DNA of 64,000 bases from UBA2988 sp965237965 (lineage in GTDB: Bacteria > Gemmatimonadota > Gemmatimonadetes > Longimicrobiales > Gaopeijiaceae), in the NCBI GenBank assembly GCA_965237965.1, contig CBDEGT010000003.1, positions 1,240,001 through 1,304,000 on the forward strand. The letters run 5' to 3'. The position numbers and the translations under genes are program-made. The notes under the pieces were generated by a model. The model was given only the letters and a program-made list of their open reading frames with translations, was not told the DNA's origin and ran no database searches. Shown here piece after piece: positions 32,548-41,537 of this stretch. The first letter of the stretch is position 1. The number at the start of each line of letters is the position of its first letter.

Positions 32548-35400
32548 ATGAGCGATACGACCGAAGCGGCGGTCGCGCGGAACTCGGATCTTCCCGAGTC
32601 CTCGCCCCTGGCGGCGATCCGCCACGAGATCGAGCGTCTAGCGGGCTCCGACGGGGCCGACCGGGTCGGCGCGTTCGCCGACATCTTTCTGGCGAAGGCG
32701 CCCGCCGACCTCCTGCAAGAGCGTACGGCGGACGTTGTGGCCCGGATGGTGCTGGACGATTTTCGCTTCCTCGAGCGCGCGTGGCCGGATGGCGTGCACG
32801 TCGAGGTGTTCACGCCGGAGCGCGAGACCCACGGCTGGTCCGCCCCCTCTACGGTCGTGCGCACGGTGGTATCCGACCGCCCTTTCATCATCGATACCCT
32901 GCGTGAGTGCCTGGCCGCGCGCGACCTGGCCATCGAGCACATGGTCTACCCGGCGCCGCAGGTACGACGAGATGCGGACGGCGGGATTCTGGAAGTCGGG
33001 CACGTCGGACCGGGGGAGGATCGCCACAGCGTCGTGCACTGCGAGGTGGCGCGCGTATCCAACCTCTCTGAACTGGACCGCATCCGTGTCGAGGTGACGC
33101 GGCGCCTGCGGGACGTGGTCCGTGCGACCGACGACTTCGAGCCGATGGTCGACGCGGCCAGCCGAGTGATCGCCGACTTGGCCGAGCACGGGCGCCAGTT
33201 GCCCGAGCGGCGGGCAGAGCTGGAGGAGATCCAGGCGTTCCTGCGCTGGCTACGCGATGGTGCGTTCGTCTTTCTCGGGTACCGGGGCTATGACCTGGTC
33301 CGTGAAGCGCCGCACGCATCCGTGGTGGTCGAGGCGGGCTCCGGCCTCGGCATTCTGCGCGACGAGAGCACGTCCAGATACTCCCAGCCGGTGCCCCTGG
33401 ACGAGCTCGATCCCGCGCTCCGCAGCCTTACGGAGGACGGCCCCACCCTGATCATCAGCAAGACGAACGCGGAGTCCACGGTGCATCGCAGTGCGCGGAT
33501 GGACTACATCGGGGTGAAGAAGCTCGACGCGGCCGGGACCGTTGTGGGTGAGCGGCGATTCGTCGGGCTGTTCACGTCGAAGGCCTATGCCGAGGACGCC
33601 GCGCAGATTCCGATACTGCGCGACAAACTCCGCCACATCCTGGAGTCACAGGGCGTGGTGGACGGCTCACACGACTACAAGGAGTTCGACACGATCTTCA
33701 ACACGATGCCGAAGGAGGAGCTGTTCCTCACTTCAGCCGAGGAGATTGGCGCCGACATCCGGATCGTTCTCACCTCCTATCACACAGACGAGGTGCGGGT
33801 GTCGCTCCGCGGGGACGCGCTGAACCGCGGCATGTCCGCGATGGTGATCATTCCGAGCGAGCGCTACTCCGCCAAAGTTCAGGACCAGATCGAGGCCATG
33901 CTGACCCAGGTGGTTGGCGGGCCGGCGCTGAACTTCCACCTGGCGATCGCCGACGGCGATCAGGCGCGCCTTCACTATTACCTGGCCGGGCGACCCGATC
34001 GGAGCGTGCGAGCAGAGGACCTGGAGACGCGCATCACGGAGCTGCTGAGCTCGTGGATCGACCGGGTGCGCGAGGGGCTCATGCGCGCGGCCTCACACGA
34101 GGAGGCGCGCCGGCAGGCATGGCGTTATGGGGAGGCATTCAGCCCCGAGTACCAAGCGGTTACGCACCCGGACGTCGCGGTACGCGACATCGTCGAGATC
34201 GAGGCGATGCACGCTCAGGGGCGCAAACTGTCGGTCGCGTTCAGCAACGAAGCTGACCTGAAATGGTGGGCACTTAGCGAAGAGCCGGTCACCGAACTCA
34301 AGGTCTACGTGATGGGAGACCGGTTGGTCCTCTCGGACTTCATGCCGGTCCTCGAGAACGCCGGCTTCCGCGTGATCGCGGTGGATCCGTTCGAGCTGAA
34401 GGGTGGTGGGGTCCCGCCCGCGCGGATCTACGTGTTCGCGGTGCAGGACAAGGCCGGGCAGCAGCTGGACGTGGCGGGCCGGGGCGCCGCGGTCGCAGAG
34501 GCGATCCTCGCGGTGCGTGCCGGCGACCTCAGCAACGACGTCCTGAACGGTCTGGTACTCGGTACCGAGCTGCACTGGCGCGAGGTGGACGTGCTGCGCG
34601 TGTACGCGTCGTACGCGGTCCAGGTCGGCGCCGCGCCGACACGTTTCGGGTTCAGCTCGGCGTTGTTGAGGTACCCGATGATCGCGCGCAGGCTGTTCGA
34701 GCTGTTCGAGCTCAAGTTCGATCCGGAGAAGGGAGGCACGCCCGAGGAGAGACGAGAGGACGTGCGCCAGGCCAGCGCGGAGATCATCGCGAGCCTTGTC
34801 GACGTGACACTGCTCGCCGACGACCGCGCGCTGCGGCGCCTTCTCGCGCTGATCGAGGCGACCGTCCGTACCAACTACTACCGGGTCGGGGGGAGCATGC
34901 CCACGCGCACGTCGGGGGGCGCACCGTACACGTCTCTCAAGCTCGCGTGCGATGCGATCGAGTCCGAGGCCAAGAGCCGGCTGATGTTCGAGGTCTGGGT
35001 GCGCTCGTCGCGCATGGAGGGCATCCATCTCAGAGGAGCCAGGGTGGCGCGCGGAGGCCTCCGGTGGAGCGACCGGTTGGACGACTTCCGCACCGAGATC
35101 CTGGGACTGGTAAAGACACAGATGGTGAAGAACGCGGTGATCGTGCCGTCCGGATCGAAGGGGGGGTTCGTGCTTCTCCGCCCCCCCGCCGAGCGGGAGC
35201 GCCTGGCCGATGAGGGAAAGGAGCAGTACCGAACCCTGATCCGCGGGCTGCTCGATGTCACCGACAACCTAGATGCTTCCGGGAGTATCATCGCGCCCGC
35301 CGGCGTGGTGTCATACGACGGACCCGACCCGTACCTGGTGGTCGCGGCCGACAAGGGCACTGCCAAGTTCAGCGACGTCGCGAACGCCATTTCCGCCTAG
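32548..35400 (+). CDS. gdh: NAD-specific glutamate dehydrogenase, N-terminal two-thirds (ends at in-frame TAG)
   Basis: 950 residues ending at a TAG at 35398-35400, in the same frame as the rest of the protein. The NAD-glutamate dehydrogenases of this large (about 1600-residue) class have an ACT-rich regulatory N-terminus and a central catalytic domain that is recognisable here (GGLRWSDRLDDFRTEILGLVKTQ and NAVIVPSGSKGGFVL). The gene should continue as AISA-E-YDFWMGDAFASGGS, so TAG replaces a GAG (Glu) codon by one base. Without the second part the enzyme lacks most of its NAD-binding and C-terminal regions. The same frame is open from 35401 to 37470. Confidence 0.85.
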   Translation: MSDTTEAAVARNSDLPESSPLAAIRHEIERLAGSDGADRVGAFADIFLAKAPADLLQERTADVVARMVLDDFRFLERAWPDGVHVEVFTPERETHGWSAPSTVVRTVVSDRPFIIDTLRECLAARDLAIEHMVYPAPQVRRDADGGILEVGHVGPGEDRHSVVHCEVARVSNLSELDRIRVEVTRRLRDVVRATDDFEPMVDAASRVIADLAEHGRQLPERRAELEEIQAFLRWLRDGAFVFLGYRGYDLVREAPHASVVVEAGSGLGILRDESTSRYSQPVPLDELDPALRSLTEDGPTLIISKTNAESTVHRSARMDYIGVKKLDAAGTVVGERRFVGLFTSKAYAEDAAQIPILRDKLRHILESQGVVDGSHDYKEFDTIFNTMPKEELFLTSAEEIGADIRIVLTSYHTDEVRVSLRGDALNRGMSAMVIIPSERYSAKVQDQIEAMLTQVVGGPALNFHLAIADGDQARLHYYLAGRPDRSVRAEDLETRITELLSSWIDRVREGLMRAASHEEARRQAWRYGEAFSPEYQAVTHPDVAVRDIVEIEAMHAQGRKLSVAFSNEADLKWWALSEEPVTELKVYVMGDRLVLSDFMPVLENAGFRVIAVDPFELKGGGVPPARIYVFAVQDKAGQQLDVAGRGAAVAEAILAVRAGDLSNDVLNGLVLGTELHWREVDVLRVYASYAVQVGAAPTRFGFSSALLRYPMIARRLFELFELKFDPEKGGTPEERREDVRQASAEIIASLVDVTLLADDRALRRLLALIEATVRTNYYRVGGSMPTRTSGGAPYTSLKLACDAIESEAKSRLMFEVWVRSSRMEGIHLRGARVARGGLRWSDRLDDFRTEILGLVKTQMVKNAVIVPSGSKGGFVLLRPPAERERLADEGKEQYRTLIRGLLDVTDNLDASGSIIAPAGVVSYDGPDPYLVVAADKGTAKFSDVANAISA

Positions 35401-35412
35401 TACGACTTCTGG

Positions 35413-37470
35413 ATGGGAGACGCCTTCGCCTCGGGCGGGTCGAACGGATACGACCACAAGGCCGTCGGAATCACCGCGGCAGGAGCCTGGGAGTGCGTGA
35501 AGCGCCACTTCCGGGAGCTGGGCAAGAACATCCAGTCCGAGCCCTTTACCGTTGTCGGGATCGGTGACATGAGTGGCGACGTGTTCGGCAACGGTATGCT
35601 GCTCTCGCGGCAGATCCGGCTGATCGCGGCGTTCGACCACCGCCACATCTTCCTCGATCCCGACCCCGAGCCGGAGCGCTCGTTCGTCGAGCGCGAGAGC
35701 GTCTTCGGGTTGCAGCGCTCGAGCTGGGCCGACTACGACGCCTCCCTCCTCTCGGAAGGCGGGGTGATCGTGCCCCGCGGCGCCAAGGAGGTGACGCTCC
35801 ATCCGGCCGCAGTCAAAGCTCTGGGTCTACCCGATGGGACCGGGACGCTGGATGGAGAGTCGCTCGTCCGCGCCGTGCTCAGGGCGCCGGTAGAGTTGCT
35901 GTGGAACGGGGGCATCGGGACGTACGTGAAGTCGACCGAGGAAACGCATGCGGACGCGGGCGACCCGACGAACGACGCGCTGCGCGTGAATGCCGACGAG
36001 CTGCGCTGCCGGGTGGTGGGCGAGGGAGGGAACCTCGGATTGACCCAGCAGGCACGCATTCAGTACGCGCAGCTCGAGGGACGCCTCAACACCGACGCCA
36101 TCGACAACTCGGGCGGCGTCGATCTCTCCGATCACGAGGTCAACCTCAAGATCCTGCTCAACCCGGCGGTGCGCTCCGGGCGGATCACCGAGGCGCAGAG
36201 GAACGTGCTCCTCGAGGAGCTGACCAGCGAAGTCACCGCCCTGGTGTTGCTCAACAACCGCTCCCAGGGCCGCGCAGTCTCGCTCGACGAGCAGCGGGCG
36301 CGAGAGGCCGTGGACGAGTTTCGGGACCTCATGACGGGGCTCGAGAAGGTGGGACTACTCGACCGGGCGGCTGAGACGCTCCCCACGTTCGAGGCGATCA
36401 CCGAACGCCAAGCGGAGGGCGGGACGTTCACCCGTCCAGAGCTCTGCGTGCTCCTTGCCTACAGCAAGCTGTGGCTCCAGGATGAGATCCTGAAGGGTTC
36501 CCTTCCGGATGATCCCGTGCTCGACGGTTATCTGGTCACCTACTTCCCCGCCGCCGCGGTGAAGGAGGTGGGCGAGCCCGACCTGCGGATGCACCGGTTG
36601 CGGCGCGAGATCGTGAGCCTTCAGTTGGCGAGCGACCTCGTCGATCTGATGGGCTCCGCATTCGTGATGCGGCTGGTGCGCGATACCGGTCGGGGGGCCG
36701 ACGAGGTTGCGCGAGCATGGGCGATCGCGGCTCGACTTTCGCAGCACCGGACTCTGATCAAACGCATGGGATCGCAGGGGAAGCCCGTAGCCTACACCGT
36801 GGCCTATCGCTGGCTTCTCTCGCTGGCGCGCGTGATCGATCGCACGACTCGGTGGGTTCTGCAGAGCATTCCGTCGGATCCCACCACCGCTCAGGTGGTC
36901 GCAGAGTACAAGGACGGAATCGGGGCCCTGCGGGGCCACTTTCACGAGGTGGTGGCAGGTGAGGATCGCACGCTTTACGAGGAGCAGCTGAAGGAGATCC
37001 GCGAGCTGGGTGCGGACGACGAGCTTGCCCGTGACCTGATCACCCTGCGCTTCCTGGACCAGCTGCTGGAAATTCTGCAAGTGGCGAAAGAGACGGGCGC
37101 GAGCCCTTCCGACGCCGCACGTGCCTACTACCGGGTGTCCGAGCTGCTCGGCCTTTCCTGGGTCCGTAAGTCGATCTTCGACGCCGCCGAAGAGGACCGC
37201 TGGGAGCAGCGTGCAGCCCGGGCGCTCGCGGACGATCTAGGCCGCGCGCACCATCGGCTCGTCGTGCAGGTGATGCGGAGTCGGTCGGGCCAGGAAGACA
37301 TCGATGGCGTAACCGACACGCTCATCCGTTCGCGCGAGCGCGACGTCGAGCACTACCGCTCGTTGCTGGAAGAGATCAAGGGCGAGCCCGTGATGTCGCT
37401 ATCAGGACTCTCGGTGGCGGTGCGCGAGATGGCGGGCCTTCCGGAGCGGATGAACCGAGACACCCACTGA
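35413..37470 (+). CDS. gdh: NAD-specific glutamate dehydrogenase, C-terminal one-third (after in-frame TAG)
   Basis: 685 residues from the first ATG (35413), in the same frame as the upstream piece. Its opening, WMGDAFASGGSNGYDHKAVGITAAGAWE (read in pieces), VVGIGDMSGDVFGNGML and GGNLGLTQQARI, is the NAD-binding part of large glutamate dehydrogenases, and it cannot function alone. The only interruption is the TAG at 35398-35400, so the two pieces together give about 1640 codons, close to the usual length. An 84-bp-spaced independent ribosome site for this piece is not obvious. It is either a genuine nonsense mutation, a readthrough gene, or a sequencing error. Confidence 0.85.
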   Translation: MGDAFASGGSNGYDHKAVGITAAGAWECVKRHFRELGKNIQSEPFTVVGIGDMSGDVFGNGMLLSRQIRLIAAFDHRHIFLDPDPEPERSFVERESVFGLQRSSWADYDASLLSEGGVIVPRGAKEVTLHPAAVKALGLPDGTGTLDGESLVRAVLRAPVELLWNGGIGTYVKSTEETHADAGDPTNDALRVNADELRCRVVGEGGNLGLTQQARIQYAQLEGRLNTDAIDNSGGVDLSDHEVNLKILLNPAVRSGRITEAQRNVLLEELTSEVTALVLLNNRSQGRAVSLDEQRAREAVDEFRDLMTGLEKVGLLDRAAETLPTFEAITERQAEGGTFTRPELCVLLAYSKLWLQDEILKGSLPDDPVLDGYLVTYFPAAAVKEVGEPDLRMHRLRREIVSLQLASDLVDLMGSAFVMRLVRDTGRGADEVARAWAIAARLSQHRTLIKRMGSQGKPVAYTVAYRWLLSLARVIDRTTRWVLQSIPSDPTTAQVVAEYKDGIGALRGHFHEVVAGEDRTLYEEQLKEIRELGADDELARDLITLRFLDQLLEILQVAKETGASPSDAARAYYRVSELLGLSWVRKSIFDAAEEDRWEQRAARALADDLGRAHHRLVVQVMRSRSGQEDIDGVTDTLIRSRERDVEHYRSLLEEIKGEPVMSLSGLSVAVREMAGLPERMNRDTH

Positions 37471-38098
37471 GCCGCGCGTGCCGCAATGTTTCGATGTCAG
37501 AACGGCCCGAGCTCGATTCCCAGCGCCAAGCCAGGACCTGGAGTGTGCTGGAGTCGATACCTCCTACCCCCTCGAATCCGGACGTGATGCGCCAGGAGAG
37601 GGAAGCCGTGGCGACGACGTGGCTACCGACGACGCGGGCGACCGTAACGGCAGGCTCCAGCACTACGCCGTTGTCCGAGTCGATCACCGCGCCGACGCTC
37701 CTTTCCTGAACGTCCACGTTGCCGGCCCCCGCGAGCAGCGACAGCACGACTTTGGTCGGTCCGGAGGATACGGGACGTAAGGCCACGCGTAGGCCGCCGT
37801 ACCCGAAACGCAGTCGGACGATGCTACCCGCGTCGACGACGGTCGGATGGTCCAGCCCGACGCGCGCTCCTGCACCGAGGGCGATCCAGGAAGCTAGGCG
37901 CAGGGACACTGTGGCACCGGCTGCTGGCACCCACTCACCGGCGAGCCTGGTGATGGCGAGCTCGGGGATCAGCGAGATGCGGCCACCCGCGGACTCGCTG
38001 TCGCGCGGCGTTTGACCGGTAGCCGGGCGCGCGACGAGCAGGCAGGTGAGGAGGGGCCCGCTCTTCAGCGGATGAAGCTCCGGACGGCGTCCCGGCAC
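37376..38098 (-). CDS. Putative outer-membrane beta-barrel protein
   Basis: 240 residues from an ATG at 38098. It opens with a short hydrophobic segment (SGPLLTCLLVARPATGQ), a possible signal peptide, followed by alternating hydrophobic/polar strands (GGRISLIPELAITRLAGEW, ATVSLRLASWIALGAGARVGL, KVVLSLLAGAGNVDVQE), as in beta-barrel or small outer-membrane proteins. It overlaps both neighbours: 34 bp at the start with the M28 peptidase and 95 bp at the end with glutamate dehydrogenase. The last 40 residues look like non-coding antisense, so the true stop may be elsewhere. Moderate confidence only. Confidence 0.45.
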   Translation of the reverse strand: MPGRRPELHPLKSGPLLTCLLVARPATGQTPRDSESAGGRISLIPELAITRLAGEWVPAAGATVSLRLASWIALGAGARVGLDHPTVVDAGSIVRLRFGYGGLRVALRPVSSGPTKVVLSLLAGAGNVDVQERSVGAVIDSDNGVVLEPAVTVARVVGSHVVATASLSWRITSGFEGVGGIDSSTLQVLAWRWESSSGRSDIETLRHARLSGCLGSSAPEGPPSRAPPPRVLIATSRARP

Positions 38099-39642
38099 GT
38101 GGGCCAGGACGCGGGTTCACCAGTGCGCTGATCGACCGGCATCAGGCGACGCGTTCGCGGGATCCGCTCGGGCTCCTCGGAGGCAAGATAGGCCAGCATC
38201 GCCGCGAGAGTCGCATTGTTCTTGAGGTCGTCGATGACGACTTTGTCGAACGTATCCAGTGAGCTGTGCCACGTGTACGAGCCGTAGTCCCAGGAGAGCG
38301 AGCTGAGGGCGATTGCCGGTGCCCCTGCGCAGATGAACGACGCATAGTCGCTGCCGCCCCCGCTGGGTGAGCCCGGTGCGACCAGCGTGATGTGCCGGGT
38401 GATCTCTCGCGGGATCCGAGCGAGCCAGCGCCCGAAGAAACCTCCCGCGTCCACTAGGCCCATCATGGAGACAGTGGTGACGCGGCCGGTCCCACTGTCC
38501 TGGTTGAGAAGCAGTTGCAGTCCCTCGACCACCTCCGGATAATCGGCCGCAAACGCGCGCGATCCGTTGAGTCCCTGCTCCTCTCCGTTCCAGTGGCCGA
38601 CCAGGATGGTGCGGCGCGGGCGTGGGTAGACCTTCTGCAAGATCCGCATGGCCTCCATCATGGTGATCGTCCCGGTGCCGTTGTCGGTCGCACCGCTGGC
38701 ACCGTCCCACGAGTCGAAGTGAGCGGAGAGCATCACATACTCGTCAGGGCGCTCGGTGCCCGGAATCATTCCGATCAGGTTGGCCACCGGCACCTCGCCG
38801 AGCAGCGCTGCTTCCGCCTCGACCCGCACGATCGGGCCCTGGCCCCGCTCGGCCATCCGCCAGAGCAGGCCGTAGTCCTCGCACGAGAGGCCGATGTGTG
38901 GCGCGTTCAGACGGGTCGCTGCATCGAACACGCGCCGCACCCCCCAGCCGTTCGGCCAGTTCGAGGTGAAGATCCCGGCCACGCCCCCCTCGTCCAGCCG
39001 GGCCGCGAGCTCGCGCAGGCGGAGTCCGGTGGACGACAGCCGCTCGGCCCAATCCGTTCTCAGGGCTGCCCGGTCGTTCCGCAGCCGCTCGAGCGTCTCG
39101 GAGGTCGCCCAGCGTTCCCAGTTCTCTTCTGGGCGGCAAGTGGGTTCGGGTGGCGCGAGCAGGACGAAGCGGCCCCGTGCACTCTCCAGAAAGCCCGGCA
39201 GGGCAGCGGGTCCTGCGAGGCGCGGCAGCGTGATCACGTCCCCACTGACCGGCCCGGACGTCCCCGGGCTCCAGGCCAGCGTCATCGCATTCAGGCTCCG
39301 GACCCGGGGCTCGATCAGATCCACGTGTGTGATCCCACGCCGCCACCCGGTCCAGCTGCCGTACGGCTCCAGGCGCGCGTCGATCCCCCAGGTGCGGTAC
39401 GTGCGTGCCACCCAGTCGGCCGCCGCCTCCGACCCCGGCGTCCCGGTGAGCCGGGGGCCGAGCGAATCGAGCAGGATCTGCGCCAGCTCCTCCGCTCGCG
39501 AGTCCACCATGCCGGCCTGCCAGATCCGGTCGAGCACCGGATCGTCGGTGGCGAAATCCTGGGCCGTGGCGGAACCGGGGAGGAGGGCGTTCCCGAGGAC
39601 GAGGGAGAGGGGGATGAGGACGATCGTCGAGATCCGCGTCAT
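38065..39642 (-). CDS. Secreted M28-family zinc peptidase
   Basis: 525 residues with an N-terminal signal peptide (ISTIVLIPLSLVLGNALLPGSATA). The metallopeptidase domain shows LSAHFDSWDGASGATDNGTG (first zinc ligands H and D), HWNGEEQGLNGSRAF (catalytic and zinc glutamates), LLNQDSGTGR (third) and TWHSSLDTFDKV (final histidine), as in M28 aminopeptidases. A PA-like insert (about 140-260) precedes the catalytic part. It should be exported and trim peptides outside the cytoplasm. It is divergent from the minor-pilin operon. Confidence 0.9.
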   Translation of the reverse strand: MTRISTIVLIPLSLVLGNALLPGSATAQDFATDDPVLDRIWQAGMVDSRAEELAQILLDSLGPRLTGTPGSEAAADWVARTYRTWGIDARLEPYGSWTGWRRGITHVDLIEPRVRSLNAMTLAWSPGTSGPVSGDVITLPRLAGPAALPGFLESARGRFVLLAPPEPTCRPEENWERWATSETLERLRNDRAALRTDWAERLSSTGLRLRELAARLDEGGVAGIFTSNWPNGWGVRRVFDAATRLNAPHIGLSCEDYGLLWRMAERGQGPIVRVEAEAALLGEVPVANLIGMIPGTERPDEYVMLSAHFDSWDGASGATDNGTGTITMMEAMRILQKVYPRPRRTILVGHWNGEEQGLNGSRAFAADYPEVVEGLQLLLNQDSGTGRVTTVSMMGLVDAGGFFGRWLARIPREITRHITLVAPGSPSGGGSDYASFICAGAPAIALSSLSWDYGSYTWHSSLDTFDKVVIDDLKNNATLAAMLAYLASEEPERIPRTRRLMPVDQRTGEPASWPTCRDAVRSFIR

Positions 39643-39655
39643 TCTGGTTTATAAT
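39627..39655 (+). promoter_or_regulatory. Promoter of the minor-pilin operon
   Basis: A perfect TATAAT at 39650-39655 with TCGAGA (4 of 6 to the -35 consensus) 17 bp upstream at 39627-39632. Transcription would start near 39662, which excludes a translation start at 39660 for the first pilin. The same AT-rich block reads TATTAT on the minus strand, so it may also serve the M28 peptidase. Confidence 0.6.
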
Positions 39656-39758
39656 AGAAGTGGTCCGAGGTTCCGAGCCACCGCCCCTTCCCAGCCCGCT
39701 GTTGAGCGCGTGTAAGTGGTTGCGGGCACAAGTCTTGAGGGGGACGAGAACGCGCCTC

Positions 39759-40268
39759 GTGGTAACCGTCGACCACCGCTCAGGGGGCACCCCCCCCCGC
39801 CCGCGCCGTCGGAGCGGGGGGCAGCGCGGGTTCACCCTGCTCGAGATGATGCTCGTGCTGGTCATCGGGTCGGTGCTGGTCGGCTTGGCTGCGCTCACCT
39901 TTTCGAACGTGGGCTACCGCGGTTCGGCCCGCCGTGCAGCGCAGGTGTTTTCGCGCGACCTCGCCCTGGCGAGGAGCATGGCCGTACGGGGGCGGGAGCA
40001 GGTCGTGGTACGGTTCAACGAGGGATCGCTATGGTACGAGGTGGTCACGCAATCGGGAAGAGAGCTGGCGACGCGGCGGTTCGGGGGCGACGGGGACGTG
40101 AGCCTCAGCGCGCTGGCCCTGGATCAGACCGGTGACTCGGTGGCCTTTTCGGACCGGGGAATCGGCACCCTTTCCGGTGCGGTCGGCAAGGCATCGTTTT
40201 CGGCGGGCGCGATCACGTATGAGGTCACCTTCAATAGCATGGGCGCTTCGCAGGTCGGTGAACTTTGA
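39759..40268 (+). CDS. Minor pseudopilin, GspH/FimT-like
   Basis: 169 residues from a GTG at 39759, chosen because the likely transcription start (near 39662) lies after the first upstream frame start. A basic leader (PRPRRRSGGQR) precedes the type III signal G-FTLLEMMLVLVIGSVL, with glutamate at +5. This is the cleavage site of the prepilin peptidase. The remainder matches the GspH/FimT fold (variable beta domain). It primes the tip of a type IV pilus or type II secretion pseudopilus. The stop TGA overlaps the alternative TTG start of the next gene. Confidence 0.82.
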   Translation: MVTVDHRSGGTPPRPRRRSGGQRGFTLLEMMLVLVIGSVLVGLAALTFSNVGYRGSARRAAQVFSRDLALARSMAVRGREQVVVRFNEGSLWYEVVTQSGRELATRRFGGDGDVSLSALALDQTGDSVAFSDRGIGTLSGAVGKASFSAGAITYEVTFNSMGASQVGEL

Positions 40269-40279
40269 TCGGGGATGCC

Positions 40280-40654
40280 ATGGCGCCCCGCTCTTCGCGA
40301 CGGGGCTTCACGTTGATCGAGGTGATCGGCGCGCTCCTGATCTTTTCGGCGGGCGTGATTATGCTGCTTCAGATCACGACCAGCCTTTCGGAGCGGCTCG
40401 AGTACGCCGCCCTCAATTCATTGATCACCGCCGAGGGGCAGGAGCGGTTGGACAGTCTGGGAGCGTTTACATACGCATCGCTCTCGATCGGCACGGATGT
40501 GGACACTCTGAGTGTGCGCGGCGTTTCGTACCTCCGCACTCAGGACGTCAGCCAGTTCACCCCGCTTGTCCGGAAGGTCGACGTTACGCTCGCGCCGCTG
40601 GCTGGGACCGGTCCCACGTTCGACGCCGGCACCTTCGTCTCGGACGCGTGGTGA
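40280..40654 (+). CDS. Minor pseudopilin, PilV/GspI-like
   Basis: 124 residues from the ATG at 40280; a TTG at 40265 would add five residues. The leader MAPRSSRRG is followed by FTLIEVIGALLIFSAGVIML, with the glutamate at +5 after the glycine. The size and position between FimT- and PilW-like genes fit PilV/GspI. It should be processed by the prepilin peptidase and assembled at the pilus tip. Its TGA stop overlaps the next gene's GTG start, so it is translationally coupled. Confidence 0.82.
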   Translation: MAPRSSRRGFTLIEVIGALLIFSAGVIMLLQITTSLSERLEYAALNSLITAEGQERLDSLGAFTYASLSIGTDVDTLSVRGVSYLRTQDVSQFTPLVRKVDVTLAPLAGTGPTFDAGTFVSDAW

Positions 40655-41529
40655 AGGTCGGCCGCATGGCGGGCGTCGGGAGCATCGGGGCCGCGCGCGG
40701 CGGGTTCTCTCTGGCCGAGGCGGTCATCGCCCTTACCATCGCGTCCGGGCTGGTCCTGCTCGTGGGCGCGCTGTTCCTGGTGCAGAACGACTTCTATTCC
40801 CATGTGCTCCTGCGTAGCCAGGTTCAGGAAAACGCTCGGGCCCTGACCGAAGTAATCGCCACAGAGATTCGCTCGGTCGGGGGAGGCGGAGTGGTGTTCG
40901 CCGATTCGAGCCGTCTCGTGATCGACGCTCCCATGGTTACAGCTATGGTCTGCGGGGGGATCGCGAGCGATGTGGCAGTGCACATCCCGGGAGGAACCGC
41001 CTCGATCACGACGGCCGATGTCGGCGGATTCGGCTATCTCGACCCGTCCGGGACCTGGAGCTACTACAACCTCACCTGGTCGCAGATGTTGGGCGCGGGT
41101 GGAAGTCCCGAGCAGGTGTGCTACAACAACGGGGCCGACACGGTCGGAATCAGCTCTGAGTTCCTTCGCCTCGAGCGGATCGACAACGAGACCGGCGTTT
41201 CCGTCAGCAACCTGTTTGGCTCCGCGCTGGTAATCATCCGCCAGACCGAGCTCAAGTTCGCCGCATCGGTGTTGATTCCGGGAGACCGGGCGCTCTATCG
41301 CGGGATCTTCGGCGGCACGCTCACCGAGTTCGTCACCGGGCTCTCCGACGACGCCCATTTTGAGTACTGGACCGGGGCGGCGTGGCAGATGTCGGTCACT
41401 GGTGCGGGCCTGGCTTCGATCACCCAAATCAGGCTGGTCGCGCAGTCGCAGGGGTTGGGGGAGAGCAGTCAGCAGTTGACGTACGACTTCGGGTGGACCG
41501 TGGATATTCCCCTCGCGAACACCATGTAG
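40651..41529 (+). CDS. Minor pseudopilin, PilW-like
   Basis: 292 residues from a GTG at 40651 (or an ATG at 40666), overlapping the preceding stop as GTGA. A short leader ends GAARGG and is followed by FSLAEAVIALTIASGLVLLV, again with glutamate at +5 in a prepilin peptidase site. The large C-terminal domain contains cysteines (AMVCGG and EQVCYNNG) that could form a disulfide outside. The length and order (FimT-PilV-PilW-PilX) match type IV pilus minor pilin operons. Confidence 0.8.
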   Translation: MKVGRMAGVGSIGAARGGFSLAEAVIALTIASGLVLLVGALFLVQNDFYSHVLLRSQVQENARALTEVIATEIRSVGGGGVVFADSSRLVIDAPMVTAMVCGGIASDVAVHIPGGTASITTADVGGFGYLDPSGTWSYYNLTWSQMLGAGGSPEQVCYNNGADTVGISSEFLRLERIDNETGVSVSNLFGSALVIIRQTELKFAASVLIPGDRALYRGIFGGTLTEFVTGLSDDAHFEYWTGAAWQMSVTGAGLASITQIRLVAQSQGLGESSQQLTYDFGWTVDIPLANTM

Positions 41530-41537
41530 GAGAGGCC

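Noticed and set aside
35398..35400. TAG read as pyrrolysine or as a reassigned codon
   Set aside because: TAG stops other genes in this window normally (for example at 2094, 48198 and 27451), and relatives have Glu at this site; a point change is simpler.
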